Below, in pieces: positions 25,751-33,785 of a stretch of DNA of 35,824 nucleotides. Under the pieces are notes generated by a model. The model was not told where the DNA came from and made no database searches. It saw nothing but the letters and a program-made list of their open reading frames with translations. The translations under genes were made by a program, and so were the position numbers. This stretch comes from Bacillus spongiae. Lineage in GTDB: Bacteria > Bacillota > Bacilli > Bacillales > Bacillaceae_K. Location: positions 1 through 35,824 of the forward strand of contig NZ_JBBAXC010000027.1 of NCBI RefSeq assembly GCF_037120725.1, in the 5' to 3' direction. The number at the start of each line of letters is the position of its first letter. Positions within the stretch are counted from its first letter, which is position 1.

Positions 25751-27304
25751 GTGACAGGTAAAGCAGAACTTCAGCAAAAGGAAATGGTAGTCGTATTAGA
25801 TTTTGGCAGTCAGTATAATCAATTAATTACAAGAAGAATTAGGGAAATGGGGGTTTATAGTGAATTACACCCACATACCATTACAGCAGCAGAAATTAAG
25901 GAAATGAATCCAGCAGGAATTATTTTTTCTGGCGGTCCGAATTCTGTCTACGGAGAAAATGCCTTTTCTTGTGATGAGGAAATCTTTGAACTTGGAATAC
26001 CGATTCTAGGGATTTGCTATGGGATGCAGCTGATGACTGTACATTTTGGCGGTAAAGTTGAAAGAGCTACACATAGAGAATATGGGAAAGCAACAATGGA
26101 AATGACCGAACCGTCCGCTTTATTTAAAGAGCTTCCAAATGAACAAGTCGTATGGATGAGCCATGGAGACCTTGTTGTGGAAGCACCAGCTGGTTTTACG
26201 ATAAATGGAACAAGTCCATCTTGCCCGATTGCGTCCATGAGTGATGAAACTCGTAAGCTATATGCTGTTCAATTTCACCCAGAAGTTCGTCATTCAGTAT
26301 ATGGAAACGAAGTCATCAAAAACTTTGTGTTTGAAGTGTGCCAGTGTCTAGGTAACTGGTCAATGGAAAACTTTATTGAAGTGGAAATGGAAAAAATACG
26401 CGCAACTGTCGGGGATAAAAAAGTGTTATGTGCCTTAAGTGGCGGTGTTGATTCATCCGTAGTAGCGGTTCTAATTCACAAAGCAATAGGGGACCAATTA
26501 ACTTGTATTTTTGTTGACCACGGTCTTCTTCGTAAAGGTGAAGCAGAAGATGTGATGAACACTTTCTCTAAAGGGTTTAATATGAACGTGATCAAAGTCG
26601 ACGCGAAAGATCGTTTCCTTCAAAAGTTAGAAGGTGTATCTGACCCTGAACAAAAGCGTAAAATTATTGGGAATGAATTTATCTATGTTTTTGATGACGA
26701 ATCAGCAAAATTAGAGGGAATTGACTTTTTAGCACAAGGAACGTTGTATACAGATATTATTGAAAGTGGTACAGCAACTGCCCAAACAATTAAGTCCCAC
26801 CATAATGTCGGCGGCTTACCTGAAGATATGGCATTTCAATTAATTGAGCCATTAAATACACTTTTTAAAGATGAAGTTCGTGCATTAGGAACAGAGTTAG
26901 GTATCCCAGATGACATCGTATGGCGTCAACCGTTCCCAGGACCAGGGTTAGGGATTCGAGTACTTGGAGCCATTAGTGAAGATAAGTTAGAGATTGTTCG
27001 TGAATCTGATGCGATTTTGCGTGAGGAAATTAAAAAAGCAGGATTAGACCGTGATATTTGGCAATACTTCACTGTCCTCCCTGATATTCGCAGTGTTGGT
27101 GTGATGGGAGATGAAAGAACGTATGATTACACAATTGGTATTCGGGCTGTTACATCAATTGATGGCATGACTTCTGACTGGGCACGAATCCCTTGGGAAG
27201 TACTTGAAGTTATTTCGACTCGAATTGTGAATGAAGTCGATCACATTAATCGTGTCGTGTATGACATTACGAGTAAGCCACCTGCGACAATCGAGTGGGA
27301 ATAA
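25751..27304 (+). CDS. guaA: GMP synthase (glutamine-hydrolysing) GuaA
   Basis: GuaA converts XMP to GMP with ATP and glutamine. The class I glutaminase domain starts [20 protein letters not shown] and has its nucleophile C89 in [11 protein letters not shown] and the His-Glu pair in VQFHPEV. The ATP pyrophosphatase P-loop is [12 protein letters not shown], and the dimerisation domain ends [13 protein letters not shown]. The frame is also open from GTG 25742. I prefer GTG 25751 (517 residues) because GGGGTGAG lies just upstream of it while nothing precedes 25742. It is under a guanine riboswitch. Confidence 0.97.
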   Translation: MTGKAELQQKEMVVVLDFGSQYNQLITRRIREMGVYSELHPHTITAAEIKEMNPAGIIFSGGPNSVYGENAFSCDEEIFELGIPILGICYGMQLMTVHFGGKVERATHREYGKATMEMTEPSALFKELPNEQVVWMSHGDLVVEAPAGFTINGTSPSCPIASMSDETRKLYAVQFHPEVRHSVYGNEVIKNFVFEVCQCLGNWSMENFIEVEMEKIRATVGDKKVLCALSGGVDSSVVAVLIHKAIGDQLTCIFVDHGLLRKGEAEDVMNTFSKGFNMNVIKVDAKDRFLQKLEGVSDPEQKRKIIGNEFIYVFDDESAKLEGIDFLAQGTLYTDIIESGTATAQTIKSHHNVGGLPEDMAFQLIEPLNTLFKDEVRALGTELGIPDDIVWRQPFPGPGLGIRVLGAISEDKLEIVRESDAILREEIKKAGLDRDIWQYFTVLPDIRSVGVMGDERTYDYTIGIRAVTSIDGMTSDWARIPWEVLEVISTRIVNEVDHINRVVYDITSKPPATIEWE

Positions 27305-27346
27305 CGAACGATAAAATAAGAATAATAAAAAATGTTCGTGTTTTTC

Positions 27347-27375
27347 TTGACGCTCTGCTATTATCCTGATAAGAT
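27347..27375 (+). promoter_or_regulatory. pbuG leader promoter (sigma A)
   Basis: TTGACG (27347-27352), 17-bp spacer, TAAGAT (27370-27375), about 20 bases before the second riboswitch. It makes pbuG a unit separate from guaA. Confidence 0.8.
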
Positions 27376-27393
27376 AATAAGTGAATTTGATAG

Positions 27394-27470
27394 ATTACGT
27401 CGTATAATCTCGGGAATAAGGCCCGAAAGTTTCTACCGAGCTACCGTAAATAGCTTGACTACGAGGTAAT
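27394..27470 (+). ncRNA. guanine riboswitch of pbuG
   Basis: P1 pairs ATTAC with GTAAT. The core includes GTATAATC, GTTTCTACC, CCGTAAAT and TTGACTACG. P2 is CTCGGG/CCCGA and P3 is GAGCTA/TAGCTT. The ligand-selecting base is C (27459), so it should sense guanine or hypoxanthine. Confidence 0.95.
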
Positions 27471-27544
27471 GGAACGAATAGAGAGTGAACACGCATTTAT
27501 GATATTTATTATTCTCTTTCTCTATTTTTCCATCACCTAAAGTC

Positions 27545-27578
27545 AACGCTTTGAGCCGGTAGGTTCAAAGCGTTTTTT
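27545..27578 (+). terminator. terminator in the pbuG leader
   Basis: AACGCTTTGA pairs perfectly with TCAAAGCGTT, then a T run, ending 29 bases before the pbuG start. GAGGTAATGG (27463-27472, overlapping P1) can pair with CCATCACCT (27530-27538). An additional AATAGAGA/TCTCTATT stem (27477-27526) ending in T's may be part of the switch. I could not settle which structure competes with which. Confidence 0.8.
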
Positions 27579-27606
27579 ATTGCGACGATAAATTGGAGGA
27601 AGTATA

Positions 27607-28941
27607 ATGAAAAAGTTTTTTCAGTTTGAAGAACTAGGGACGAATTATCGCCGTGAGTTTATCGGTGGATTAACAACCTTTTTATCGATGGCCTATATTT
27701 TAGTCGTCAATCCGTTGACACTTTCGCTTCAATCTATACCAGATTTACCAGATGCAATGAGAATGGATTACGGAGCGGTGTTCGTTGCAACGGCTTTAGC
27801 CGCTGCGATTGGTTCGTTGATTATGGGATTATTGGCAAAATATCCAATTGCACTAGCACCAGGAATGGGGCTGAATGCTTTCTTTGCTTATACAGTGATC
27901 TTAACAATGGGGATCTCGTGGCAATCAGCCTTAACAGGAGTACTTGTATCAGGACTAATCTTTATCGTGCTAACCGTTTCAGGGATTCGAGAGAAGATTA
28001 TTAATGCTATACCAGCTGAATTAAAATATGCGGTTGGAGCAGGTATTGGATTATTCATTACTTTTATCGGTCTTCAAAATGCTAATATTATTGTCAATAA
28101 TGATGCTGTATTAGTAGGGATTGGTGATTTGACAAATAGCTCAACATTATTAGCTATTTTCGGAATTATCGTTACAGTTATGTTTATGACAAGAGGTATA
28201 AAAGGTGGCGTTTTCTTTGGAATCGTCGTTACGGCAGTGGCAGGGATGTTAGTTGGTGTTGTTGATACACCAGAAAAAGTCGTAGATTCTGTTCCTAGTT
28301 TAGAGCCAACTTTTGGCGCAGCGTTAGAACCGTTATTTAATGATCCAGCTAGTTTATTCACCGTTCAAATGCTTGTAGTCGTTTTAACATTCCTTTTTGT
28401 TGATTTCTTTGACACGGCGGGAACACTCGTTGCTGTCGCGAATCAGGCAAATTTACTAAAGGACAATAAATTACCTCGTGCCGGAAAAGCATTATTAGCA
28501 GATTCAAGTGCAACAGTAGTAGGGGCGATTTTAGGTACGTCAACTACAACCTCTTATATTGAATCATCAGCAGGGGTGGCAGCAGGGGCTCGTTCAGGGT
28601 TTGCATCCGTTGTAACCGCAGGATTTTTTCTTTTATCACTTTTCTTTTTCCCGTTACTAGAAGTGATTACAGCAGCTGTGACAGCGCCCGCTTTAATTAT
28701 TGTTGGTGTACTAATGGTATCGTCGCTCGGGAAGATCGATTGGAATAAGTTCGAGGTGGCGGTTCCCGCTTTCTTAACGATTATTGCCATGCCGTTAACG
28801 TATAGTATTGCAACAGGAATTGCGATTGGTTTTATTTTCTATCCTATTACGATGATTATGAAAGGACGAATGAAAGATATTCATCCGATCATGTATTTCA
28901 TGTTTATCATTTTTGTCCTGTACTTTATCTTTTTAGTGTAA
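27607..28941 (+). CDS. pbuG: hypoxanthine/guanine permease PbuG (NCS2, AzgA type)
   Basis: A 444-residue transporter with about 12 membrane segments. The start KKFFQFEELGTNYRREFIGGLTTFLSMAYILVVNP is the AzgA-family hallmark, followed by ALAPGMGLNAFFAYTV, the helix-8 motif LFVDFFDTAGTLV and LGTSTTTSYIESSAGVAAGARSG. It imports guanine and hypoxanthine. The guanine riboswitch in front closes the loop by shutting off uptake when guanine is high. ATG has GGAGGAAG upstream. It follows guaA as in B. subtilis. Confidence 0.96.
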   Translation: MKKFFQFEELGTNYRREFIGGLTTFLSMAYILVVNPLTLSLQSIPDLPDAMRMDYGAVFVATALAAAIGSLIMGLLAKYPIALAPGMGLNAFFAYTVILTMGISWQSALTGVLVSGLIFIVLTVSGIREKIINAIPAELKYAVGAGIGLFITFIGLQNANIIVNNDAVLVGIGDLTNSSTLLAIFGIIVTVMFMTRGIKGGVFFGIVVTAVAGMLVGVVDTPEKVVDSVPSLEPTFGAALEPLFNDPASLFTVQMLVVVLTFLFVDFFDTAGTLVAVANQANLLKDNKLPRAGKALLADSSATVVGAILGTSTTTSYIESSAGVAAGARSGFASVVTAGFFLLSLFFFPLLEVITAAVTAPALIIVGVLMVSSLGKIDWNKFEVAVPAFLTIIAMPLTYSIATGIAIGFIFYPITMIMKGRMKDIHPIMYFMFIIFVLYFIFLV

Positions 28942-28955
28942 AATATTCCAATTAA

Positions 28956-28985
28956 GCACCTCTCGAAATTGAGAGGTGTTTTTTT
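28956..28985 (+). terminator. terminator of pbuG
   Basis: CACCTCTC pairs with GAGAGGTG around GAAATT, followed by seven T. Confidence 0.93.
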
Positions 28986-29050
28986 GGTAGTCTTTTAGTA
29001 CAATGAAAATACATATTTGGACGAAACAGAAAGTGGAAAGTTAGGAGAAA

Positions 29051-29896
29051 ATGATGGAAAACTATAAAGTGAAGAAGGTTTTGAATAATAATGTCCTGAT
29101 TGGTGTCCATCCCCAGTACGAAGAAGTCGTTCTAATCGGAAAAGGCATTGGCTTTAATCAAAAAGTGGGCAATAATATTCATGGTGAAACGGTCGAAAAA
29201 ACCTTCGTGTTAAAAAATGAAACAGAGCAAGAACAATATAAAAAACTCCTTCCTTATTTAGATGAAGAAATGCTACATGTCATTATTTCCGCAATTGAAT
29301 TGATTCGAGAACGAACAAATACGTTTTTAAATGAACATATCCATGTTGCGTTAACCGATCATATTTTATTTGCTATTCATCGCCTAATGAGAGGGCTTGC
29401 TATTAACAACCCTTTTTTAATGGAAACGAAAGTACTCTATCCTTTTGAATATGAAATTGCTCGTGAAGTCATCGAGCTCATTAATGAATTGGCTTCCGTC
29501 CAACTTCCAGAAGGAGAAATTGGATTTATTGCGCTTCATATTCATAGTGCGATGGTCGATAAAAAAATATCCGAAGTGAATCAGCATTCTCAGCTAGTAT
29601 CAAGCCTAATAGATAGAATTGAAGAGCAATTTAAAATTAAGCTTGATAAGGAGAGTGTTGATTATTTGCGGTTAGTTCGGCACCTACGGTATACGATTGA
29701 ACGGGTGGTGAGAGGGGAGAAGGTAGAGGAGCCAGAAAAAATTGAAAAGTTATTGAAAAAAGAGTATCCTCTGTGCTATAATCTCTCATGGAAGCTCATC
29801 AAAATGATGCAGCAAACGCTGAAAAAAACTGTATATGATGCAGAAGCCGTTTATTTAACTATGCATCTGCAGCGTATTCAAAAGAAAATTAAATAG
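29051..29896 (+). CDS. glcT: transcription antiterminator GlcT (BglG/SacY family)
   Basis: A 281-residue antiterminator. The N-terminal CAT RNA-binding domain (about 1-60) has KKVLNNNVLIGV and EEVVLIGKGIGFNQKVG. PRD1 contains NEHIHVALTDHILFAIHRL and GEIGFIALHIHSAM. PRD2 contains LRLVRHLRYTIERV and DAEAVYLTMHLQRI, with the conserved histidines that are phosphorylated by PTS components. GlcT binds the RAT element in the ptsG leader and prevents early termination when glucose is transported. The target gene and RAT lie directly downstream. Two ATGs start the frame (29051, 29054); GGAG precedes them. Confidence 0.95.
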   Translation: MMENYKVKKVLNNNVLIGVHPQYEEVVLIGKGIGFNQKVGNNIHGETVEKTFVLKNETEQEQYKKLLPYLDEEMLHVIISAIELIRERTNTFLNEHIHVALTDHILFAIHRLMRGLAINNPFLMETKVLYPFEYEIAREVIELINELASVQLPEGEIGFIALHIHSAMVDKKISEVNQHSQLVSSLIDRIEEQFKIKLDKESVDYLRLVRHLRYTIERVVRGEKVEEPEKIEKLLKKEYPLCYNLSWKLIKMMQQTLKKTVYDAEAVYLTMHLQRIQKKIK

Positions 29897-29909
29897 TTCT
29901 TATCATTCT

Positions 29910-30020
29910 TTATGTGTTACTGATTCGATCAGGCATGAGTAAAGTTGATTATGAATTTGGTATATTGGGGTATGCTACCTCTATGACCATTTTTGTATCT
30001 TCTTTGCCCATGTCTTTTTT
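29910..30020 (+). promoter_or_regulatory. GlcT RNA antiterminator (RAT) and terminator in the ptsG leader
   Basis: 29910-29945 holds a RAT-like sequence (TGTGTTACTGATTCGATCAG, then GCATGAGTAAAG), close to that of B. subtilis ptsG. GGCATG within it can pair with CATGTC just before TTTTTT (30015-30020); an inner GGGGTA/TACCTC hairpin shortens the loop. Folding of the RAT and of the terminator therefore exclude each other, the usual layout for a BglG-type switch. Confidence 0.75.
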
Positions 30021-30072
30021 GCGTTTATGCATCGTTTTATAACTTCTAACCTAATAAAGGGAGGAAACTCAC

Positions 30073-32142
30073 ATGTTTAAAAATGCATTTGGTGTTTTAC
30101 AAAAAGTCGGTAAAGCGCTTATGCTTCCGGTAGCGATTTTACCAGCAGCTGGTATTTTGCTAGCACTTGGGGCAGCGCTTCAAAATCCAACGCTGATTCA
30201 ATTTGCTCCATTCCTTGAAGCAGATTGGATTGTCATGGTTTCTAGCGTAATGAAAGAAGCCGGTGGTATTATCTTTGGAAACTTAGCTCTTCTATTTGCC
30301 GTTGGGGTTGCTGTTGGACTAGCTGGTGGAGAAGGAGTTGCTGGTTTAGCAGCGATTGTCGGTTTCTTAATTATGAATGTAACGATGGGAACCGTATTAG
30401 GACTTGGTATTGGGGATGTAACGGGTGAAGGTGTCGATCCAGCCTATGCTCTAGTATTGGGAATTCCTACCTTACAAACCGGAGTGTTCGGTGGTATCAT
30501 CATTGGTATTTTAGCGGCAACGATGTATAACAAATACTATAAAATCGAATTGCCTTCTTACTTAGGCTTCTTTGCAGGAAAGCGTTTCGTACCAATTGTT
30601 ACAGCTGTTTTCGCTTTAATCTTAGGGTTAGCAATGCTAATCATATGGCCACCTGTACAAAATGGGTTAAATACATTCTCTAACTTTATGTTAGGTGAAA
30701 ATCGTGTGTTCGCAGCATTCGTTTTCGGTGTGATTGAGCGTGCGTTAATTCCGTTCGGTCTTCACCATATTTTCTATGCGCCTTTCTGGTTTGAGTTTGG
30801 TTCATATACAACGTTAGCTGGAGATGTGGTGCGTGGTGACCAGACGATCTTCATGAAGCAAATTGAAGACGGTGTACAAAACCTAACAGCTGGTACGTTC
30901 ATGACAGGTAAATTCCCGTTCATGATGTTTGGTTTACCAGCAGCAGCATTAGCGATTTATCATGAAGCTCGTCCTGAACGTAAAGTTATTGTTGCAGGAA
31001 TTATGGGTTCTGCAGCGTTAACTTCTTTCTTAACAGGGATTACTGAGCCGATTGAGTTCTCATTCTTATTCGTAGCGCCAGCATTATTTGCTATACACAC
31101 AATCTTTGCCGGACTTTCGTTTATGACGATGCACTTATTAGATGTTAAAATCGGAATGACGTTCTCTGGTGGTTTGATTGACTATATTCTATTTGGATTG
31201 ATTAACCCGCAAACAAATGCGTGGCTAGTTATTCCAGTTGGTTTAGTATTTGCTGTCATTTACTACTTCGGTTTCCGCTTTGCAATCCGTAAATTCAATT
31301 TAATGACTCCAGGTCGTGAGGAAGAGGAAATTGAAGAAGGTGAAAGTGTAGAAGCTTCCGAATTAGCTCATGAAGTATTAGACGCAATGGGTGGAAAAGA
31401 AAACATTGCTCACTTAGATGCATGTATTACTCGACTACGTGTTTCTGTTAACGATGCGAAGAACGTTGATAAAAACCGACTTAAGCAACTCGGTGCTTCT
31501 GGTGTATTAGAGGTAGGAGATAACATTCAAGCTATTTTTGGACCGAAATCAGATACACTGAAATCTCAAATGCAAGATGTTATGAATGGGAAATCTCCTC
31601 GTCCTGCAAAAACCAATGCAGAGGCAGAAGTGAAGCAACAAGTTGAGGAAGTAACACCAAAAGCCATTCGTAATGAAGAAGCGTTAAAAAATGAAAAAAT
31701 CATTTCTCCTATTAAAGGGGAATTAAAACCGATTACAGAAGTACCTGACCAAGTGTTCTCAGGTAAAATGATGGGTGACGGATTTGCTATTGTTCCTTCT
31801 GAAGGCATGATCGTATCTCCAGTCAACGGTAAAATCGTCAATGTATTCCCGACGAAGCATGCGATTGGAATTGAATCTGATGCTGGCCGCGAAGTTCTTA
31901 TTCACGTAGGTATTGATACGGTTAAGCTTCAAGGAAAAGGATTTGAAACTCTTGTTCAAGAAGGGGATGTTGTAGAAGCTGGTCAAGCGCTATTGAAAGT
32001 GGATCTTGACTATATTAAAAACAACGCACCTTCAATTATGACACCAATTGTCTTCACGAACTTAAAAGAAGGCGAGCAAGTCATTATTGAAAAAGCAGGA
32101 GCGGTAGCATTAAAGCAAGCGGATATCATTAGCATCCGATAA
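30073..32142 (+). CDS. ptsG: glucose-specific PTS enzyme IICBA PtsG
   Basis: A 689-residue fused permease. The IIC domain (about 1-410) has around ten membrane segments and the motifs [30 protein letters not shown] and [15 protein letters not shown]. The IIB domain (about 425-500) carries phospho-cysteine C451 in [11 protein letters not shown]. After a charged linker the IIA domain (about 535-689) carries phospho-histidine H611 in [13 protein letters not shown]. It imports and phosphorylates glucose. GlcT, encoded upstream, controls it through the leader. ATG has AAGGGAGG upstream. Confidence 0.98.
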   Translation: MFKNAFGVLQKVGKALMLPVAILPAAGILLALGAALQNPTLIQFAPFLEADWIVMVSSVMKEAGGIIFGNLALLFAVGVAVGLAGGEGVAGLAAIVGFLIMNVTMGTVLGLGIGDVTGEGVDPAYALVLGIPTLQTGVFGGIIIGILAATMYNKYYKIELPSYLGFFAGKRFVPIVTAVFALILGLAMLIIWPPVQNGLNTFSNFMLGENRVFAAFVFGVIERALIPFGLHHIFYAPFWFEFGSYTTLAGDVVRGDQTIFMKQIEDGVQNLTAGTFMTGKFPFMMFGLPAAALAIYHEARPERKVIVAGIMGSAALTSFLTGITEPIEFSFLFVAPALFAIHTIFAGLSFMTMHLLDVKIGMTFSGGLIDYILFGLINPQTNAWLVIPVGLVFAVIYYFGFRFAIRKFNLMTPGREEEEIEEGESVEASELAHEVLDAMGGKENIAHLDACITRLRVSVNDAKNVDKNRLKQLGASGVLEVGDNIQAIFGPKSDTLKSQMQDVMNGKSPRPAKTNAEAEVKQQVEEVTPKAIRNEEALKNEKIISPIKGELKPITEVPDQVFSGKMMGDGFAIVPSEGMIVSPVNGKIVNVFPTKHAIGIESDAGREVLIHVGIDTVKLQGKGFETLVQEGDVVEAGQALLKVDLDYIKNNAPSIMTPIVFTNLKEGEQVIIEKAGAVALKQADIISIR

Positions 32143-32153
32143 TAGCAAGAAAG

Positions 32154-32183
32154 AAAAGCTCACCTCGCGAGGTGAGCTTTTTT
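32154..32183 (+). terminator. terminator of ptsG
   Basis: AAAAGCTCACCTC pairs with GAGGTGAGCTTTT across a two-base loop, followed by T's; an exceptionally long perfect stem. Confidence 0.95.
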
Positions 32184-32224
32184 GATGGAAATAATTTTTA
32201 TCTTCATCTCCCGATAACCTTTGT

Positions 32225-32800
32225 GAAAAATGATCTTTCTAGAGCCATTTGACCATGTCGATGTTTTATTTGTTGTTTCCATTCAAAAGCTAATAGGAGT
32301 GATACTCTGGTTATCGTTCATTTTAAAGGTTTTTTGCTTTAGCGCCCTTGATACAAATGGAAAGAGCACTTCCAAAGAGGCAAGAAGCGTTTTCGTCAAA
32401 CAAACATTATGAATAGGATATTTGTTAAGGAAGTCGTGCTGGACTAACGCCACTTCTCCCAAAAAGAAAGACCCTTCATCTTTCGTCAATAATTGTGTTA
32501 ATGATTCGAACCCTTCTATTGTTGTGTAAATCACACCTTTCCCAAACTGGAAATCTAAAAAAGGGTGTTCCATGGTAATGGAGCGGATTTTAGCTTTTAA
32601 CGCCAACCCATGTTTTACTTAGAATGGTGAAATCCCCTTTTGTCGGTAAATTTGGTACGAAAGAATTCCTTTGATAATTCTCCAATTGAGCATGATTCAA
32701 TTGCTTTCTTGACCAAACTCAATTGTTGTGTCTGTTCCTGGTCCAGTCTAGTGAAGAGTCCAATGGTATTGGTCGTATAATTAATTTGCTTGTTTTGTTA
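32225..32800 (-). pseudogene. decayed M29-family aminopeptidase (AmpS-like)
   Basis: Fragments of an M29 metallo-aminopeptidase can be read on the minus strand in order, in different frames and broken by stops. GPGTDTTIEFGQESN, then FVPNLPTKGDFTILSKTWVG, then (after a stop) NPLHYHG, then the open stretch containing LTKDEGSFFLGEVALVQHDF, and after a frameshift LFDENASCLFGSALSICIKG. These match the family blocks APGTDLTIELPEG, YFVPNMPTEEVFT, DEGARYLGEVALVPHDSP and LFDENASCHLALGKAYP. The first half of the usual ~410-residue protein is missing. The gene is clearly dead. It looks like a solitary relic, without partner genes. Confidence 0.8.
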
Positions 32801-32882
32801 CAGTGATAAGATGTTGCCGTCAGCTCCTTATTGGTTCGGGTTTTATAAAAACTTACTTACATAAAGGAGAAGGCATTTTATC

Positions 32883-33062
32883 TTATCGGGAGATATACTT
32901 CTTGCGCCATGCTCTTATGCCTTTTTCGTTCGTTTTCTTGCGAAGTGCGTAGCGGAAATAGGTGCAGAAATAATACGTTTTTGCCCTGCCTGTAATTTGA
33001 TACCTACGCGAATAAGGAGCTCTGCGTATTGTTCTAGTTGCTGTTAGAATCTTCCCAATCAT
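32883..33062 (-). CDS. small, very basic protein of unknown function
   Basis: A 59-residue minus-strand frame with start, stop and a good ribosome binding site (AGGAGAG five bases before ATG). It begins MIGKILTATRTIRRAPYSRR, has an aromatic centre (AKTYYFCTYFRYALRKK) and ends AWRKKYISR. About 18 of 59 residues are Arg or Lys, there are almost no acidic residues, one cysteine, and no signal peptide or membrane helix. I recognise no family. It is read toward the M29 pseudogene on the same strand and could be a nucleic-acid-binding peptide, a decayed fragment, or an orphan. The net charge and intact translation signals argue for a real product. Confidence 0.5.
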   Translation of the reverse strand: MIGKILTATRTIRRAPYSRRYQITGRAKTYYFCTYFRYALRKKTNEKGIRAWRKKYISR

Positions 33063-33191
33063 CTACTCTCCTTTCAACTGAATTTATATCCATCATATTC
33101 AACAAGCGGTAGGAGCATTCCTATTTAACATTGCCTATGACAGAGATCTGTTTTCCGCCGTACACATAAATGTTAATAAAATAAAAGTTTT

Positions 33192-33220
33192 TGAAACTTT
33201 TTAATGTTAATTTCACTCTA
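33192..33220 (+). promoter_or_regulatory. ECF-type promoter of the sigma/anti-sigma operon
   Basis: TGAAAC (33192-33197), 16 bases, then CACTCTA (33214-33220). The -35 is that of ECF promoters (TGAAAC), and the spacing fits; the -10 differs from CGTC. Its place 20 bases before the sigma gene suggests autoregulation by that sigma factor. Confidence 0.5.
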
Positions 33221-33239
33221 ATGGGAAAGGAGGAAGGAT

Positions 33240-33785
33240 ATGAAGCATTTATCATTAATAAAAAAAGCGAAAAAAGGAAATAAAGAGGCATTTGCTGATC
33301 TTCTCATTATACATAGTGAACAATTATATCGGACGGCATTCCTTTATGCGGGAAATCGTGAAGACGCGTTGGATATTGTGCAAGAAACTTCTTTTAAAGC
33401 ATTTCAAGCAGTAGGACAATTGAAAAATCCGCACTATTTTTTAACGTGGCTTATAAAGATCTTAATCAATAGTGCTTATGATTTAAAAAGGAAACAAGGA
33501 AATATCATTCCGTTAGATGTTGTAGGAGAACTATCTAGCGATTTACAGGGAAGTTATGTTGACTATATTGATTTAGCTGATGCGATCCGCTCCCTACGAA
33601 GTACGTATCGAGACGCTGTTATTTTATTTTATTTTCACGACTTCCCGATTAAGGAAATCGCAAGCGTCATGGAAGTCCCGGAGAATACAGTTAAGACGTA
33701 TCTTCAAAGAGGGAAAAAAGAATTGAAAAGCCGATTAGAAGGGGTGGGAAAGCATGGACAAAGAAAAGTTTCAACAAACATATGA
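33240..33785 (+). CDS. ECF RNA polymerase sigma factor (SigV-like)
   Basis: A 181-residue ECF sigma factor. Region 2 is LLIIHSEQLYRTAFLYAGNREDALDIVQETSFKAFQAV followed by YFLTWLIKILINSAYDLKR. Region 4 is YRDAVILFYFHDFPIKEIASVMEVPENTVKTYLQRGKKEL. It resembles the SigV-type ECFs of Bacillus that respond to envelope stress. ATG has AAAGGAGGAAG upstream. The next gene, a membrane anti-sigma, overlaps it by 32 bases. A TGAAAC-type promoter lies upstream. Confidence 0.93.
   Translation: MKHLSLIKKAKKGNKEAFADLLIIHSEQLYRTAFLYAGNREDALDIVQETSFKAFQAVGQLKNPHYFLTWLIKILINSAYDLKRKQGNIIPLDVVGELSSDLQGSYVDYIDLADAIRSLRSTYRDAVILFYFHDFPIKEIASVMEVPENTVKTYLQRGKKELKSRLEGVGKHGQRKVSTNI

Noticed and set aside
32230-32412. 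60-codon plus-strand frame over the peptidase relic
   Set aside because: It is the antisense of the M29 aminopeptidase pseudogene, whose minus-strand frames show clear family motifs.
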